This document shows positions 1-12,094 of a DNA stretch of 64,000 bases, one piece after another. The position numbers and the translations under genes were made by a program. This DNA comes from Ciborinia camelliae. Its lineage: Eukaryota > Ascomycota > Leotiomycetes > Helotiales > Sclerotiniaceae. The notes under the pieces are model-generated. The model worked only from the letters and a program-made list of their open reading frames with translations. It did no database searches and was not told the DNA's origin. Every line of letters starts with the position of its first letter. Within the stretch, counting starts at the first letter, position 1. The stretch is from the NCBI GenBank assembly GCA_025890175.1, contig JANPYM010000017.1, positions 776,311 through 840,310 on the forward strand, read 5' to 3'.

Positions 1-1349
1 TAAATAGATTGTAGCAGTTGTGAAAGGCTATAGCAGTCCAAATGCCTTTCAAAGTAGTTCAAAAGAGGTATATACAACGATACCCCTATATAAGAAGTCA
101 CTTGGCGACAAGTTCAGATCTTGATTTTAATATTTTTGATCGCCTTTCTGATGGAATCTATAGATATTCGTTATATCTTTGAAATCAGCTTCAAAGGCTC
201 TGTTTTCTAGTATAAAGACGTTGATTTAATCTATAAAAAAATATTTGTCGTGTTTGGATGTCAATATAAAGTTGGTGTCGCACACACTTCTGAAGGAAAG
301 CGTGGGTCCAATGAGTCGGTCAGAAGAATATTCTTCCTAGGTATACTGTTTCTGGCATTGCCTACTCGCATGTTGCATATACTTTCGCAATTTATAAATG
401 CTATGAGGCTTAGTTAGGTTGCCCAGTCGTAATCCCGTATTATTTCTCTTACAGAAACCAATGTGCTATGTCATGGTTCATCCTACGCCACCCAGGCAGT
501 TATATCATTATCATTGGTTTATTTGATTTGCAGATTTATTTATCCATGCCCAGCTGCCGAAAGTATAGCCCTCCTCCAGTTCATTCAACTGCATCTCCTA
601 CGAGTAATACTGTGTCATATTCAGCCCAAGAAAGAGGGGTAACAGCCACCATCCCTTTATGGGACATTGCGAATCCTTCCATCTCTTCCAAAGATATGCA
701 CAAGAGGTTCAGCTGGAGATGGTATCTTCATAACTGCAGCTCAAGCTCAAAGTCGGTATTTCGTACAAACTACGGAATATTACAATCTCATCATTTATCA
801 TGATGTGATTCTGATGTGGACTCATACTCTACCGTGTCAGCGTTATGATGCATGATTAGTAATGACATCCTACTCTGTACTTCCCGGAGTCCTTCTCAGT
901 TCACATAGAATGCGATAGATGCGGGTTTATGAAAGATAGAATACAATGATACAAATCATTCTTAGGAATGTGAAGGAAAATCGCGAATGAACTTCTGGCA
1001 GAATGTCAAAAGAGGGTATTCGGAAATTTCGGAAAGGAGGAAATTTCTGTGTGTGTTAGGAAGTAGATCTTATACTATTTGACTTGGTAATGGGGTAGAT
1101 GAGATTATTGTTACACAGCATCAGTAGCTTCCAGCTATTCTAAGCACCATTCTGGTGTGGGGAAGCCAAAAATAGAAGCTGAAATATAGCTCTCTCTCTG
1201 TATATATACTCACTCAGATTTTTCTTCTGGATTTTGTTTGGGCTATAAGATGATTTCATAGTATCTACTAATGCTACACATTTGATCACGAGGAGTAAAC
1301 CATCAAAGCGATTCGGTTAGATTATATTCCCAATCAACTTCCTATCGAG
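1..1349. other. Intergenic, no supportable gene
   Basis: Moderately AT-rich sequence with only short chance open frames (for example around 468-855). None has a recognisable motif, plausible splice continuation or start context. The last ~100 bases are presumably the promoter and 5' leader of the rhodopsin-domain gene at 1350. Confidence 0.6.
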
Positions 1350-2786
1350 ATGCCTGCAATTCAATTCGATTCCTCTCTTTCATCTCAAGACCGAGGCCCT
1401 ACAATACTGCAGTTTATGTGGATTGTAGCCGCTATTTCAATCATCGTCGTTGCAGCCAGGTTCTATGTCCGACATACCTATTTGCACCGGATCAAGATAG
1501 ATGACTGGCTCATATTTGCAAGTCTGGTTTGTGTACCCGCACCAATGCCCTGTGTGAGACACTGATCGATATACAGATCTGCGCTGTCGTTAATACATCA
1601 TTAAATACAGTGGCAGTCTTGAGCGGCCTTGGTCGACATAAACAGTTTCTCGATTCACTTCAAATAGCCGAAGCAACTAAGTGGAGTTATCTAGCACAAC
1701 CGATAGGAATTCTAGGAGCTGCTCTAGGTCGCCTTTCCGTTGCATATCTTTTGATATCTATCTTGCCTAATCAACAGAAAGCCCAGCGGATTTTCTTATA
1801 TACAATCGGCTACTCTCATGTCTTGATGACTGTCTGTTTGGTCATATACATCTATGCTCAATGTCATCCCATCAGTGCCTACTGGAACCACGCATTAGGG
1901 AAGTGTCTTGATCCTCGTGTGCGACTGTACTTTGGATACTTTTTGGGATGTAAGTCATATCTCTAGATAGATTCTTCCTCCCCTCGTATTAATGAAATGT
2001 ATAGCATACTGTTCATTTATCGACCTAACTCTCGCATTATTCCCCATATCAATATTTTGGAAACTACAACTCAGACTCGCGTTGAAGGTATTCTTGTGCA
2101 TTATCATGGGTCTGGGTGTTGTGTATGTCTATCTAGGTACTCTAGGCTTTAGAAGATCTCGTGCTGACGATTCGTCAGTGCAATGGCAGCTTCGATTGTG
2201 AAGACCGTGGAGCTTGGTTTGCTCTCCCACACTAACGACTCTACATGTAAGAGGAACAGGCAAACTCTTTAATAGACAACAATACTAACATCAACTAAGA
2301 TGATAACTCTTACCTGTTAATATGGTATGCGTAAGTCTTGAGTCTGCACCACAATATATTGGAGGTAATCACTAAACAAATAATAGGCTCGAGATGTACC
2401 TCGTTATAATAGCCGCCTCAATCCCAACACTCAAGCCTGTGGCTCTCACCAGATACAAGTTTACCTCATCCCAAGGCACTGACAGTGGATTTTCATGGCG
2501 TCGTTTATTCAAGTCTAGAGGCAGCACCAACCGAAGCCACACAGAAGACGAACACAAGCCATCAGAGCAACCCCATATCCGCCTGTCCAACAAAAATTCT
2601 TGTGGTGTATATACGGCCATGCTTCGCTGTGAAGACGATCACTTTGTGGAGGGTGTAACACCAAAGAATGAAATGGAATTGAAGGGTATCCACAAAACCA
2701 CAGAGTTTACTATTGGATATGCAGACAAATCTCTCATGAGCGAACAGCCACAGGTGAAACCACAAAGGGAATTTGAGATGGTATGA
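1350..2786 (+). CDS. SAT4-family rhodopsin-domain integral membrane protein
   Basis: Six exons (1350-1526, 1577-1949, 2005-2122, 2179-2246, 2300-2330, 2387-2786) separated by 50-56-base GT-AG introns give one 388-residue frame. The product has the layout of fungal seven-helix 'rhodopsin domain' proteins (SAT4, Pfam Fung_rhodopsin): an R-x-Y-V-R-like end of helix 1, IDDW before helix 2, LGAALGRLSVAYLL in a central helix, LFPISIFW in a later helix, and IIAASIPTLKP closing the last helix. A hydrophilic tail of about 115 residues follows. Family members sit in the plasma membrane; most have no known ligand, and some are Pth11-like receptors of plant pathogens. The length fits the family. The start is the first ATG before helix 1. 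It is convergent with a second member at 3191-4512; the two have different intron positions, so they are not a recent tandem copy. Confidence 0.88.
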
Positions 2787-3190
2787 GCTGCACGAGTATA
2801 CAGGGTATTACCTCATCTGTCTCAGTGGAGTCTGGTTAACACCATTACCATTATGAGGGGCTTTAGCGAAATATCCATACTGCCAAGGACAACTCTCAGA
2901 AACTAAGCAGTCTTTATTCATACCAAGAGACAAAGCTACTTTCTTTATTTTCTTCTAATCGTGCCGCCATTTCCGGAATTTAATCTTCAAATAAATGAAT
3001 TCTGACATACATGATGTTGGCTTATGTTGGAAATGGGTATCGGGACTATCGGCAGTTTTCACGCCTTCGCAATTGGGCCGAATCTTATCAGCACATCAGA
3101 CAACCAACCACAATTACTAATGCAGATCCATAGCAAATCACTACCGGCCCATTCCGCCAATTACGCCGCTATTGGAATATCTTTCATCCA

Positions 3191-4512
3191 CTAAGAGAAC
3201 TCGTAACTCTGCTTCACAACTTGAGCTTCTGCAGATGAGGCGTCAATTCTAGTTTGGAGACTAATCTGCTCAGTCGGGGTATTCTTAACACCAGACCCAT
3301 CACAATAAAACCTGCTTGTAACCCCTTCAAGCTCAGTCAAACTCGGTTCCCGGCCAGTTCCGGTTCGCATAACATTGGTCATGGAGTCAAGATCTCCGTA
3401 AGGTTGCTTAGACTTTTGACGTACGAAGCGACCTTTAACACTATGAATCAACCCCTGATTTTGTCGTTCTGGATGAGCCGCGAATCGGCTTCTAGTACAC
3501 GGAAAATGGCGCAGAAGTGGGCGAAGGCCAACAAGGCATGCAGCTGAGAAGTACATCCCACACTCAACCACCGTCCAAATGAGCGTCGGTCTACCATACC
3601 CTATAGATTGTTAGCGATATGATTTAAATTTAGAGAAGTTCATGGTTAATACATGTAGGGTCTAAGATGATATCGGTGGTAAAAAACTCCACTGTGCGAA
3701 CAATGGATGCAATCATACCCCTATAGCCAAATTGTGAGACTTCCAACTTATTGAATTGTAATTGGAGAGATTATTACTAACACACTACCGGTAAGACAAA
3801 TCAATGAGATACCAGCTTTCCTCAACATTGAAGCTTGCAGTGTCCATATAGTTCGTACCGGGAGTAGCAATATGACCGTATCGAGAGTGAAGTTGGGAAT
3901 GTTAACAAGTCTCCACCATAAGAGTATGTTGAAGCATTTTCCTCCTTGTATAGATTTGTCCCAGGTATAAGCCAATGGCTTGCACTCAAGTTGAGCAGAT
4001 AAAAGTGTGGCAACGCAATTTGCAAGTAGCAATGTAATGGCTGCCCAGCAAAAAAGTCTCGGCCAGCGATGCGTAAAGATCCGGAGATACATAACCACTA
4101 CAGAGATTCTAGATAGAGTATTGGATGGGACGTAGAACCATTCTAGAATATATATGAGCTTCGACAGCAGCACAAGCTTCTGGGGGTCATCGGCGGCAAT
4201 TACTTCGACGTGTTTTCCAACCCCTGCAAAAGAGACTGAGACTATAAATGGATAAGTTTCGAAGAACAATACTCGAGGGCTTTTCAACTTCGAGCACATA
4301 CTAAATATTGTGATCCCTAGACCAACCAGGAGAAGCCATGCCGGTGGCAAGAGATAATCATCCCATCCTCTTGCAGTGGCCTTGAAACTTCGAACATATA
4401 TTCTCAGACCAAGCAGAATGGTGGCCAAGGCTAAGATAATTGCATCAGCAATCACTACCTTATTCCCAGCATAAGCATTCAGATATTTGGGTGTAAGATT
4501 TGGCGACGCCAT
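3191..4512 (-). CDS. Second SAT4-family rhodopsin-domain membrane protein
   Basis: Three exons on the minus strand (4512-3782, 3720-3653, 3600-3191) join with consistent phases into 402 residues. Visible family features are R-I-Y-V-R after helix 1, GWDDYLL (the ...DD... loop motif), a Cys-bearing loop around LECKPLAYTWD, GISLICLTGSVGMIASIVRTVEF spread over the first junction, and GMYFSAACLVGLRPLL at the last helix. The tail of ~110 residues is hydrophilic. The small middle exon (68 bases) restores the expected GMIASIVRTVEFF stretch, which supports the model. The function and ligand are unknown. The start codon lies only 164 bases from the end of the MITE at 4676-5506, so that element probably occupies its promoter. 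Confidence 0.87.
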
Positions 4513-4675
4513 TGTGGTCCGTATGACCGTTACCTATGCAAAATATAGTGGATAATGAAATGTGGAATCTAGCACGAAGGATTAGAAAAGTTTGGCTGCG
4601 GAAAGATATCAGATACGGGTACTAGTAATTAATTGTATGGCAACGTGTGGAGCAATCAGCCGAAGATCTAAAATA

Positions 4676-5506
4676 CAGTCAAGGATACTTAAACACAACA
4701 AAAAAGATAATTTCGATTAATTGAAATTTTTATAATACCAAAATATACAAAATAATTAAAGAAATTCATATATACAATAATATTTTATATTTTATATATA
4801 TTCGATTTAATATCGAATATACAAAAAAATCATATAACAATAAATGGGATTTGAGACTTTCGTTTAATATTATATTTTATTATCTAAACTTTTATTATAT
4901 TATTTGAACTTTTATTTTATTATTTAATTTTTTATATAATAAAAAATTATAATTTAAAGTTATTAAACAAAATAAAGTTTTTAAAATATATAAAAAAAAA
5001 AAAAGAAATATTATATAATATTATTTGAATTTCAATTTTAAAAATCTAAAATAATATAAAACAATAAAATAAAATTAAAAAAGTCTAATAATATAATTAG
5101 ATTCTATATAAATAATATTATTGATTTAATATAATTTATATAATATATTGAATGATTACGTATAACATATAACAATGTCAGGGGTGAACAACTTTACCAC
5201 TGCGCCACAAAAGCGTGGAGTATTCCAGATTGGGATCTGGAATAGTTGTTCTACTATATAAACCCTGCCAGCAGAGATCCACACCGTGGATTACCCCTAT
5301 GGACCCACCCAGTGGATCCACACCCTGACAAACAATAGATTAAATTTTAAAATTTTATTTTTTGGGTTTTTAAAATTTTTTTCAATATTATTTTTAAAAT
5401 ATTTTTAAACTATTAAAATCAATTTAGTATTCTATATATTCTGATATATAAAAAATTTCAATTAATCAAAATTTCTTTTTTTGTTGTATTTGAGTGTCCT
5501 TGACTG
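4676..5506. mobile_element. 831-bp non-autonomous Tc1/mariner (Fot1/pogo-like) element
   Basis: The sequence begins CAGTCAAGG and ends CCTTGACTG, and the similarity of the two ends in inverted orientation extends for about 60 bases (both contain CAACAAAAAA and GATTAATTGAAATTTTT). It is flanked by TA on both sides (4674-4675 and 5507-5508), the target duplication used by Tc1/mariner elements; the end sequence resembles those of fungal Fot1/pogo elements (family recollection, not a search). No transposase frame is present. Most of it is extremely AT-rich, but 5175-5335 is a GC-normal island containing a 22-base perfect hairpin (attccaga-loop-tctggaat). Reads as a MITE or an internally deleted, mutated copy. 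Confidence 0.85.
5177..5335. repeat. GC-normal island inside the AT-rich MITE
   Basis: About 160 bases of ordinary composition lie between two AT-rich arms. They contain the hairpin at ~5222-5245 and a run of GTGGATyCAC-like blocks near 5280-5330. On the minus strand, TGGCGCAGTGG at ~5200 resembles a tRNA-type box A, but no box B is visible, so a tRNA or SINE origin is only a possibility. Confidence 0.5.
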
Positions 5507-5976
5507 TACAAAAGATTCTTTAACATTCAATAGATTGTGAAAGGTAGGGGGACATTCATACCGGATTTGAACTAGATTGAGGCGCGGTTTTGTACATCCC
5601 AGGTGCCGAAAACCCTTATGGAAGGTAATGCCAAATCCGTTACTTCATAGGGTATCATGCAGATGTAACGCTGGATAATTGAAGATAAGATTGTTTCACA
5701 TGTCTGTCCAGATTCTATAAGCCAGGGGTGTCAATGACTCGGGACTATTCAACATTGCCATGTCTACGTTACATTGTGGAATAAGCGAGCTGGACTAAAT
5801 ATACACTTTATTTTTACCTAAGGATAATCGCTACTCTAACCAAGGGTATGTTTGGGTTCATCGGCGATGTATATTGGAATATGATTTGGGCCACTTTTCC
5901 TGATCAGGGTGAGTGCCATTATTAAAACAATCTTTAGAATTGACTCCTCCAGAAATACCACTCTTGGAATGTGACT

Positions 5977-7368
5977 TTACACCTTTCGAGGTTCTGGTTT
6001 GAAATACGACACCAAGCGCAGGCATCCATCTTGACGGATAGAGACTCCAACGTATGTTTGTATCCCGGTACGTGCCTTCATTGAATCTAAATTGCTATAT
6101 GACTGGTTAGAATGCTTGAATCGAGGCGGGGAAATTTTCGGGTGAACTCACAATAAAGTAGCCATAGTCTTAATGTAATTAGGTACATATTTGGCTCTGT
6201 CGTAATGTGACAGATAAGCAGAAAGGCCTTGAATGATCTGCTCGTCGCTTCGAGAGTAATGTCGTACAGGGATATAAATCTTGGTTGTAGGAAGACCCGC
6301 GCCTAGTTTAAATTCGACATTGTAAAGAATTCCGGCAGTACGATGATTCACAACCCGTAGAGATTCCTCTGGTGCATTATTTACGTCGAAAAGACAGTTC
6401 CATAAATGATTAAGGTCCTTGACCCCTTGATCCACCTTGGTGTTTTGCAATCGGCCACCCAATGTCAAAATATCGACTACCGATTGAAAGCTTGTCTCGC
6501 GTGATCGTATATAAATTTTAAGACGAGAGCTTTCAGGTTCCGTAAGGTCAATTGCTAACATATCATGCTCCAGGCCCTCTCGTCCTGGCTCCGATGCAAA
6601 TTCGCGATAGACTTGAAGTGCCTTGGTGTTTTGACTTGTACAATGTGGAGCTGACTCTATTGCGCTGAATATTGCTTCAATATTTGTGCAGCCATCGACT
6701 CGTGCCTTGCGTGCAGGAAAGAAGTAAGCTTTGCTGGATATCTTCGATAGAGTGAGATCAAAGGCATAAAATATGTGGGATGAATGCCCCTTGTCCTGTT
6801 GAAGACAGAATTCGGATAGTGATTTTGAGCCCTGAGGTTGATTGAATTCCTTGTCGAAGTATTTAAACCAATCATCTTGACATCCCTCTATAGATCGCAA
6901 AAGCTTTTGGTGAAACAGTGCACCTGCGATGTTGTTGAAGGGGTCGAGAGAAGTTCCCGCGTTCATACCGACGGGCTCTACAGAATATCGTATTGTTGGA
7001 GGATCATTCTTAGTTCCCCAGTCCCAGCTGAGCTCAACAGGAGTACCGTCATCTGTCATGAAACTTGGCCACTTATATTTCATGTCCGATCTTTTGGAAC
7101 TGGAAGCATCACCAAGGCTAGAGGCGACGTGGTCTGCAAAGAACCTTAGATCCCTATACTGCATCTCTGTAGAATAATCGGCAAAGTATAACAAGACACC
7201 AAGCGCGTATCCAGTATGATGTTTCCACCAATAGTTTTGCTGCAGGCTCAAAGAGGGTGCAATGTCGCGATCAATAGCTGTGAAAATCGGAGGCTCAAAA
7301 GATGCAAGTATGATAGAATTATCTTCGCTGTCATGTCTCCGTGTATGAAGCTTAGATAATGGAGCCAT
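5977..7368 (-). CDS. DMATS-type aromatic prenyltransferase
   Basis: Two exons (7368-6152 and 6094-5977, 57-base intron 6151-6095) encode 444 residues, the usual length for fungal dimethylallyltryptophan-synthase-type enzymes (ABBA/PT-barrel fold). These transfer a prenyl group from an isoprenyl diphosphate to an indole or other aromatic in the cytosol. The second exon is needed: it adds the family's last strands (GIQTYVGVS, then LVSYFKPEP). The acidic substrate-binding Glu is present in PVELSWDWG near residue 112, as are the diphosphate-binding pairs of strand ends: RYSVEPVG, SKAYFFP, RLKIYI and TKIYIPVRHYS. The first ATG is at 7368; the open frame extends slightly upstream without an ATG. 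The substrate cannot be read from sequence. With the P450 at 10230, the SDR at 13320 and the CYP505 at 14544 it may form a secondary-metabolite cluster. Confidence 0.92.
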
Positions 7369-8479
7369 GATGAAGAATCGGAGTAAATGGAATGTCAATT
7401 AGACCGTACACATCAATGAAGAATTTTGCTGGATACTTAAGTAACGCAGTACTTAGGGTAACGCAGGTCAAGTCTAACTCCGAAGAAGTTAGAGATAAAA
7501 AAAACTTTTACTGGTAGCAAATTGAACCCCATACTCAAAGAAGCCTGATAATAACCACAGAAATGTTCAACAAAATGGACCATGGCGTGACGATATAAGC
7601 ATTTCCCATAACCACTGACCAATGGTCAATACGCGATCGGACCCCTATTCGGACCCCGATGAACCTCATCGGTAGCTTGCCGGCGAGTAATAGCACCCTT
7701 TCGGGCCATATAAAGAGTCCAAAGGACTCTTTTTTGTCTCATTAATTCAGTCCAGCCAATGCGATCGATACTATACACTACTATCAATCAAATCATTATC
7801 TATATCACGTCCATAAATTTCTCCTGACATGGTACAATCATGAATGCGACAAGTCGACCCAGGGAGTCAGTTTACTTGCAAGTGGTCTTCCAATCCTCGA
7901 GCCCAAACAGGCAAATAGTATTCAACATCGACCACTCAATTGCGAAATTGAATCTGGCAGGGTCATCTACTTGACTCACACCTTAATAATCCACCAACAA
8001 CAATCACATACAGAAACATTGAAGGCACGGCTTACGGACGGTCAGTTGTTGGATCTAGGCCAAACTTTCATGGAATTTCTACTGGAAATTTGCTTCCAAG
8101 GATCTTCATAGTGATGCGAACGAGTAAACCACGAGACTATCACGGCGATTCGATGTCTTCTTGCAGATGGAAAGCTACAATCCAGAATTAGACGTAATAT
8201 CAAGCTGCCTAACTCAACTCGAGTCTGCGCCGTAGAAATACAGCCAATGTAACAAGCAAATCCAGTTTCCTCAACCGCTATTGAAATCAATCGCAGATAT
8301 TATGGGGAAGGTATTAGCACGATACCCTAGCAAAAGTTAAGAATGATTGAAGAAAGGAGCAGGAGATCACAATGATAGGGATTTAATTCCCCCTATCTTA
8401 CAGAGCAATCTGGTAAATAGTCATTGTACCACAGGACAGGTGCGCATGAATTCAGTTTTAGTTGAAGATAATTTCTTCT
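7369..8479. other. Intergenic, prenyltransferase promoter side
   Basis: No gene seen. It holds a 7-bp-arm hairpin followed by T6 at 7714-7736 (agagtcc, aaa, ggactct), which in a eukaryotic context has no assigned role, and then the left edge of the minisatellite. Confidence 0.5.
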
Positions 8480-8963
8480 CGCCGGGATGATATGCATACA
8501 ACCCACTAGTGTCACTCTACCCGCCGTTGTACATCATCAATGAAGAGAGCACTTTCTTCTCGCCGGGATGATATGCATACAGCCACTAGTGTCACTCTAC
8601 CCGCCGTTATACATCATCAATGGAGAGAGCACTTTCTTCTCGCCGGGACGATATGCATACAAGCCGCTAGTGTTACTCTACCCGCCGTTATACATCATAA
8701 ATGGACAAAGCACTTTCTCCTTGCCGGGACGATATGCATACAACCCGCTAGTGCCACTCTACCCGCCGTTACGCATCATCAATGGAGAAAGCACTTTCTT
8801 CTCGCCGGGATGATATGCATACAGCCACTAGTGTCACTCTACCCGCCGTTATACATCATAAATGGACAAAGCACTTTCTCCTTGCCGGGACGATATGCAT
8901 ACAACCCGCTAGTGCCACTCTACCCGCCGTTACGCATCATCAATGGAGAAAGCACTTTCTCCA
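8480..8963. repeat. Minisatellite, six copies of an 80-81-bp unit
   Basis: Units begin near 8480, 8561, 8641, 8722, 8803 and 8883, each opening with (C/T)GCCGGGA(T/C)GATATGCATAC and containing CACTCTACCCGCCGTT, then an ATCATCAATGGA-type block and GCACTTTCT. Units differ by scattered substitutions. A higher-order copy is visible: about 100 bases from 8698 recur almost unchanged from 8860. Because most units are 81 bases, reading frames stay open for up to 143 residues on the plus strand, but no start or splice context argues for a real protein. Confidence 0.92.
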
Positions 8964-10229
8964 AACAATGATGAAACCCCCCTTAGTAAAATGATTATCC
9001 CTCATTATTCTCATGTGGCGAGAACAATGAACCACCCAGTGAAAATCTAATTAAAGGGGCTCTTCTAATCCATCATGGCATTATAATACATCGAAACTGC
9101 GAATATGATACCCTCCTGGCGAATATTTCTCCGAATATTTCTCCAGTGTAATCTTCAGACGCACGTAATATATTTTGAGGGAAATGGGATTATCTGCATG
9201 AACGTTGAAGATGCACTGAAATTAGCGTCAGCGGGAGCAACTGTGGCATGAGAAAACTAGGCCTCATTACGCTCGTGTGTCGGTGTCGATCTATCTGCAG
9301 GCATTCCTAGAAAGACGCAGCTATCACTTGAAGTTATGTCTGGGACATAAGATGGGGGCTTTACAGGGTGAACTATATTCCCGTTACGCGAGAAAATTAG
9401 GCGATAGAGGGTTTAGCGCTTACCCTCAGTTAGGTGAGATAAGAGGGTATGGTATGATGATATGATGCCATCCGCCCTAACTCCGGAATCCTTCCCTTTG
9501 AACAACTCCTTTGGACTAGGGTGCCGGTTTGGATGTAGGGTTGGGCCGATCCAAGCTCTAATAAGCTCGGTAAGGACCCATTATGGGACGAACACACTGC
9601 ACAGATCTCATATGGGCCATATTCAAAATCAAACCATGTAATAAAGCCTGTGAGTCTCCCCACAACTACATCCATGCTTCGAACCAACATCTGTTTGACC
9701 ATAACGTTTTTTATTCATCATGTTGGACTCGGAAGTTCATACAGATAAATATTGATTGATTGATTGATATTTCGAAAGTATGAGGTTGGGGTAGTATTTC
9801 TTCATATGTTTGGTAGGTTTGGAATGGATAGAGCTTTTAGTTCGGCGGACCCAGGCAACCAAATCCCGAGTTGGAAATTGATTTGCAATCATTTGTACTT
9901 CACTCAAAATTTGCACATGCATCAATATGTGCGGCGGCGGCGTAGTTATTCGTAGGCAGGGATGAGTGCCGACTTCCAGATCGCATTGACATTCCTCTGT
10001 ATTTGGATCTCAGCGAGTCGGTCAGATCGCACCAAAAGTTGTTCCATCTGTTGGCGTTGTTGGTTGTCAGGTCTTCTGATGCTGTGAGAACAGCCTGTCC
10101 TTATTTTCACGAGGACGAAGTATCAAACCATTATCATGAAAAGTTGATGATACAGCTCGTTCTGTTCCTCTTCACACGCTATACTCACTCGAATTTCATT
10201 ACTTCAAAAACAAACCTCATTTTGCCACC
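8964..10229. other. Intergenic, no supportable gene
   Basis: Only short frames on either strand, no motif recognised. A TGAT tetranucleotide run lies near 9751-9770. The right end is the P450 promoter and leader, with CCACCATGG around the start at 10230. Confidence 0.5.
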
Positions 10230-12094
10230 ATGGGTCTTCTAATTCTCGCATGTATCTCCTCGCTTGTTTTGGGGCTATTACAAGTGCTTCATACTCGCTA
10301 CTATAGGGGTCTGAACAAAATCCCAGGTCCCTTCGTAGCCAGTGTCTCCAATATATGGAAAGTTTCTGCCCTATATCGGGGTACTATGCACCAGGAAAAT
10401 GTAGCTGTTCACTCTAAATACGGCCCCGTTGTTCGAATTGGGCCCCATCATGTTTCTTTCGCCAGCCCTGAGGCGTTGCAGGTTATTCACAGTTCCCGCA
10501 GTGCCTACCCTAAGGTATGGCAAATATTGGCCCATTTTGCGACCAACATTAATGAATTTTGTAGTCCGACTTTTACAAACCAACCAGCCCTATCTACGAA
10601 GGTCGCCCGTTATTCCACCTCTTCTCCATACAGGATGTTCAATACCATAGCGCACTTAAGAAAAGTATAGCTGGGTTGTACACCAAGACTGCAGTCCTCA
10701 ATCTTGAGCCTCGGATCGACAGCTGTGTCAAGCTATTTACAGATCGACTCGCCGAATTAAGTTCCAATGGCCCTGTCGATTTGGATATGTCACTTTGGCT
10801 GCACCTGTTTGCTTTTGATTGCCTGGGGGAGATAAATGTATCGAAGAAATTTGGATTTCTAGAGAGTGGGACGGATATCAGAGGCATGATCGCTGCTGCC
10901 GATCGCATATTGCATATGACAGGTTTGGTAGGCTTTGGTCTCTCAAGTCCAAGGTGAATAACCTCCGCTAATACTTTTATCAGTATGCTCAAGCACCTAT
11001 CCTTCAAATGTTACAGAACATAATCAAGAGGGTATGGAATGTGAAGAAGAATAACCCATTATTGATGGTAAGTAACCTTCACGTCCCTTCCCCTTATCCC
11101 ACCATGAGAGCTTCTCCTGAGCAGTGATATAAACAGTACACCTTTGCAGAAGTCGCCTCAAGAAGACAGAATCCAAAACCTGCTTCGGATATGCTCAACA
11201 ACTTTCTGAAACTTCGAGAAGCACAGCCAGACAAGCTCTCTAACAAGGAAATTACTGGATCATTGTATATCAACTTGTGAGTAATGCTCAATCCAGCCGG
11301 GTCCACTGATCCAGAAATTCTTTGAAATTTTGAACACCATCTTACTAATATCCCCAGAATGGCTGGCCATGACGTTCTTGCCATCACACTACGGTCGATT
11401 TTCTATTATCTAGCTCGAAACCCCCGAGTTTTAAGCAAGCTACGAGCAGAGATGTCATCATTCGAGTCAAAATACCCGCTTCCCAAGCTCGTGCCTTACT
11501 CTGAAGTCTCCCACCTCCCCTACCTGTGAGTGTTTTGTATGATAAAATACCATATTGAACCACCAACTGACAGGATAGTGATGCAATCATTCATGAAGCT
11601 CTTCGTGTACACGCAAACACCGGCACTATTCTGGAACGTGTTGTGCCTGCTGAAGGAGTAGAGATCGATGGTTATCATCTTCCCGGAGGCACGATTGTAG
11701 GTGTCAATGCCTGGGTCATTCATCGCAATAACGAAATATTTGGAGATGACATCGACACCTTTCGCCCAGAACGCTGGGTTGAAGCGTCGGACGAAAAACT
11801 AAGTGAGATGAAACGTAACTTATTCTCGGTAAGTAAAATGTTCCCGTTGCACAAAACAGGTGGGAACATAAGGCTGATTTTCAATAGTTTGGAAGCGGAC
11901 CCCGAATGTGCATTGGAAGAAATATAGCAATGATGCAGATCGGGAAAATGGTAGTTGAATTTTACCGACGATTCGATGTAGAAATGACACACCCAGAGAG
12001 AGAATGGAATGTAATGGGAGGATGGGTAACGAAGCAAACTGATATGAATATGCTTGTTACTTCTTTTGCAGGTCTGACCAAGATGAAAGCGTAA
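10230..12094 (+). CDS. Cytochrome P450 monooxygenase (microsomal)
   Basis: Seven exons (10230-10514, 10565-10927, 10984-11067, 11137-11276, 11358-11525, 11579-11828, 11888-12094) give 498 residues. An N-terminal hydrophobic anchor is followed by the hinge KIPGPF. The I-helix oxygen-binding motif is AGHDVLAITL, the K-helix ExxR is EALR, the PERF motif is FRPERW, and the haem loop is FGSGPRMCIGR with the ligand Cys near residue 438. The enzyme would sit on the ER and take electrons from a P450 reductase. The start has a strong CACCATGG context. Intron 2 (donor GTAGGC at 10928) is the weakest junction; intron 3 must end at 11136 rather than at the CAG at 11152 for the frame to continue. It resembles the fungal pisatin-demethylase/O-methylsterigmatocystin-oxidoreductase type, but the substrate is unknown. 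Probable partner of the prenyltransferase at 5977. Confidence 0.9.

Noticed and set aside
5195..5215. tRNA gene in the MITE core
   Set aside because: Only a box A-like word is present; no cloverleaf pairing or box B could be found.
7714..7736. Hairpin plus T-run read as a rho-independent terminator
   Set aside because: Genes here are eukaryotic with spliceosomal introns; bacterial-type terminators do not apply.
8480..8963. CRISPR-like array
   Set aside because: Whole units are repeated with no variable spacers, and the organism is a eukaryote; it is a minisatellite.
8540..8994. Long plus-strand frames of up to 143 codons as a repeat protein
   Set aside because: They arise because the minisatellite unit is 81 bases; two frames are open at once, no codon preference or start context is seen, and the frames end at the array edge.
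11068..11160. Apparent frameshift in the P450 gene
   Set aside because: Using the acceptor at 11136 instead of the CAG at 11152 restores the frame with the expected TFAEVASRR stretch, so the gene looks intact.
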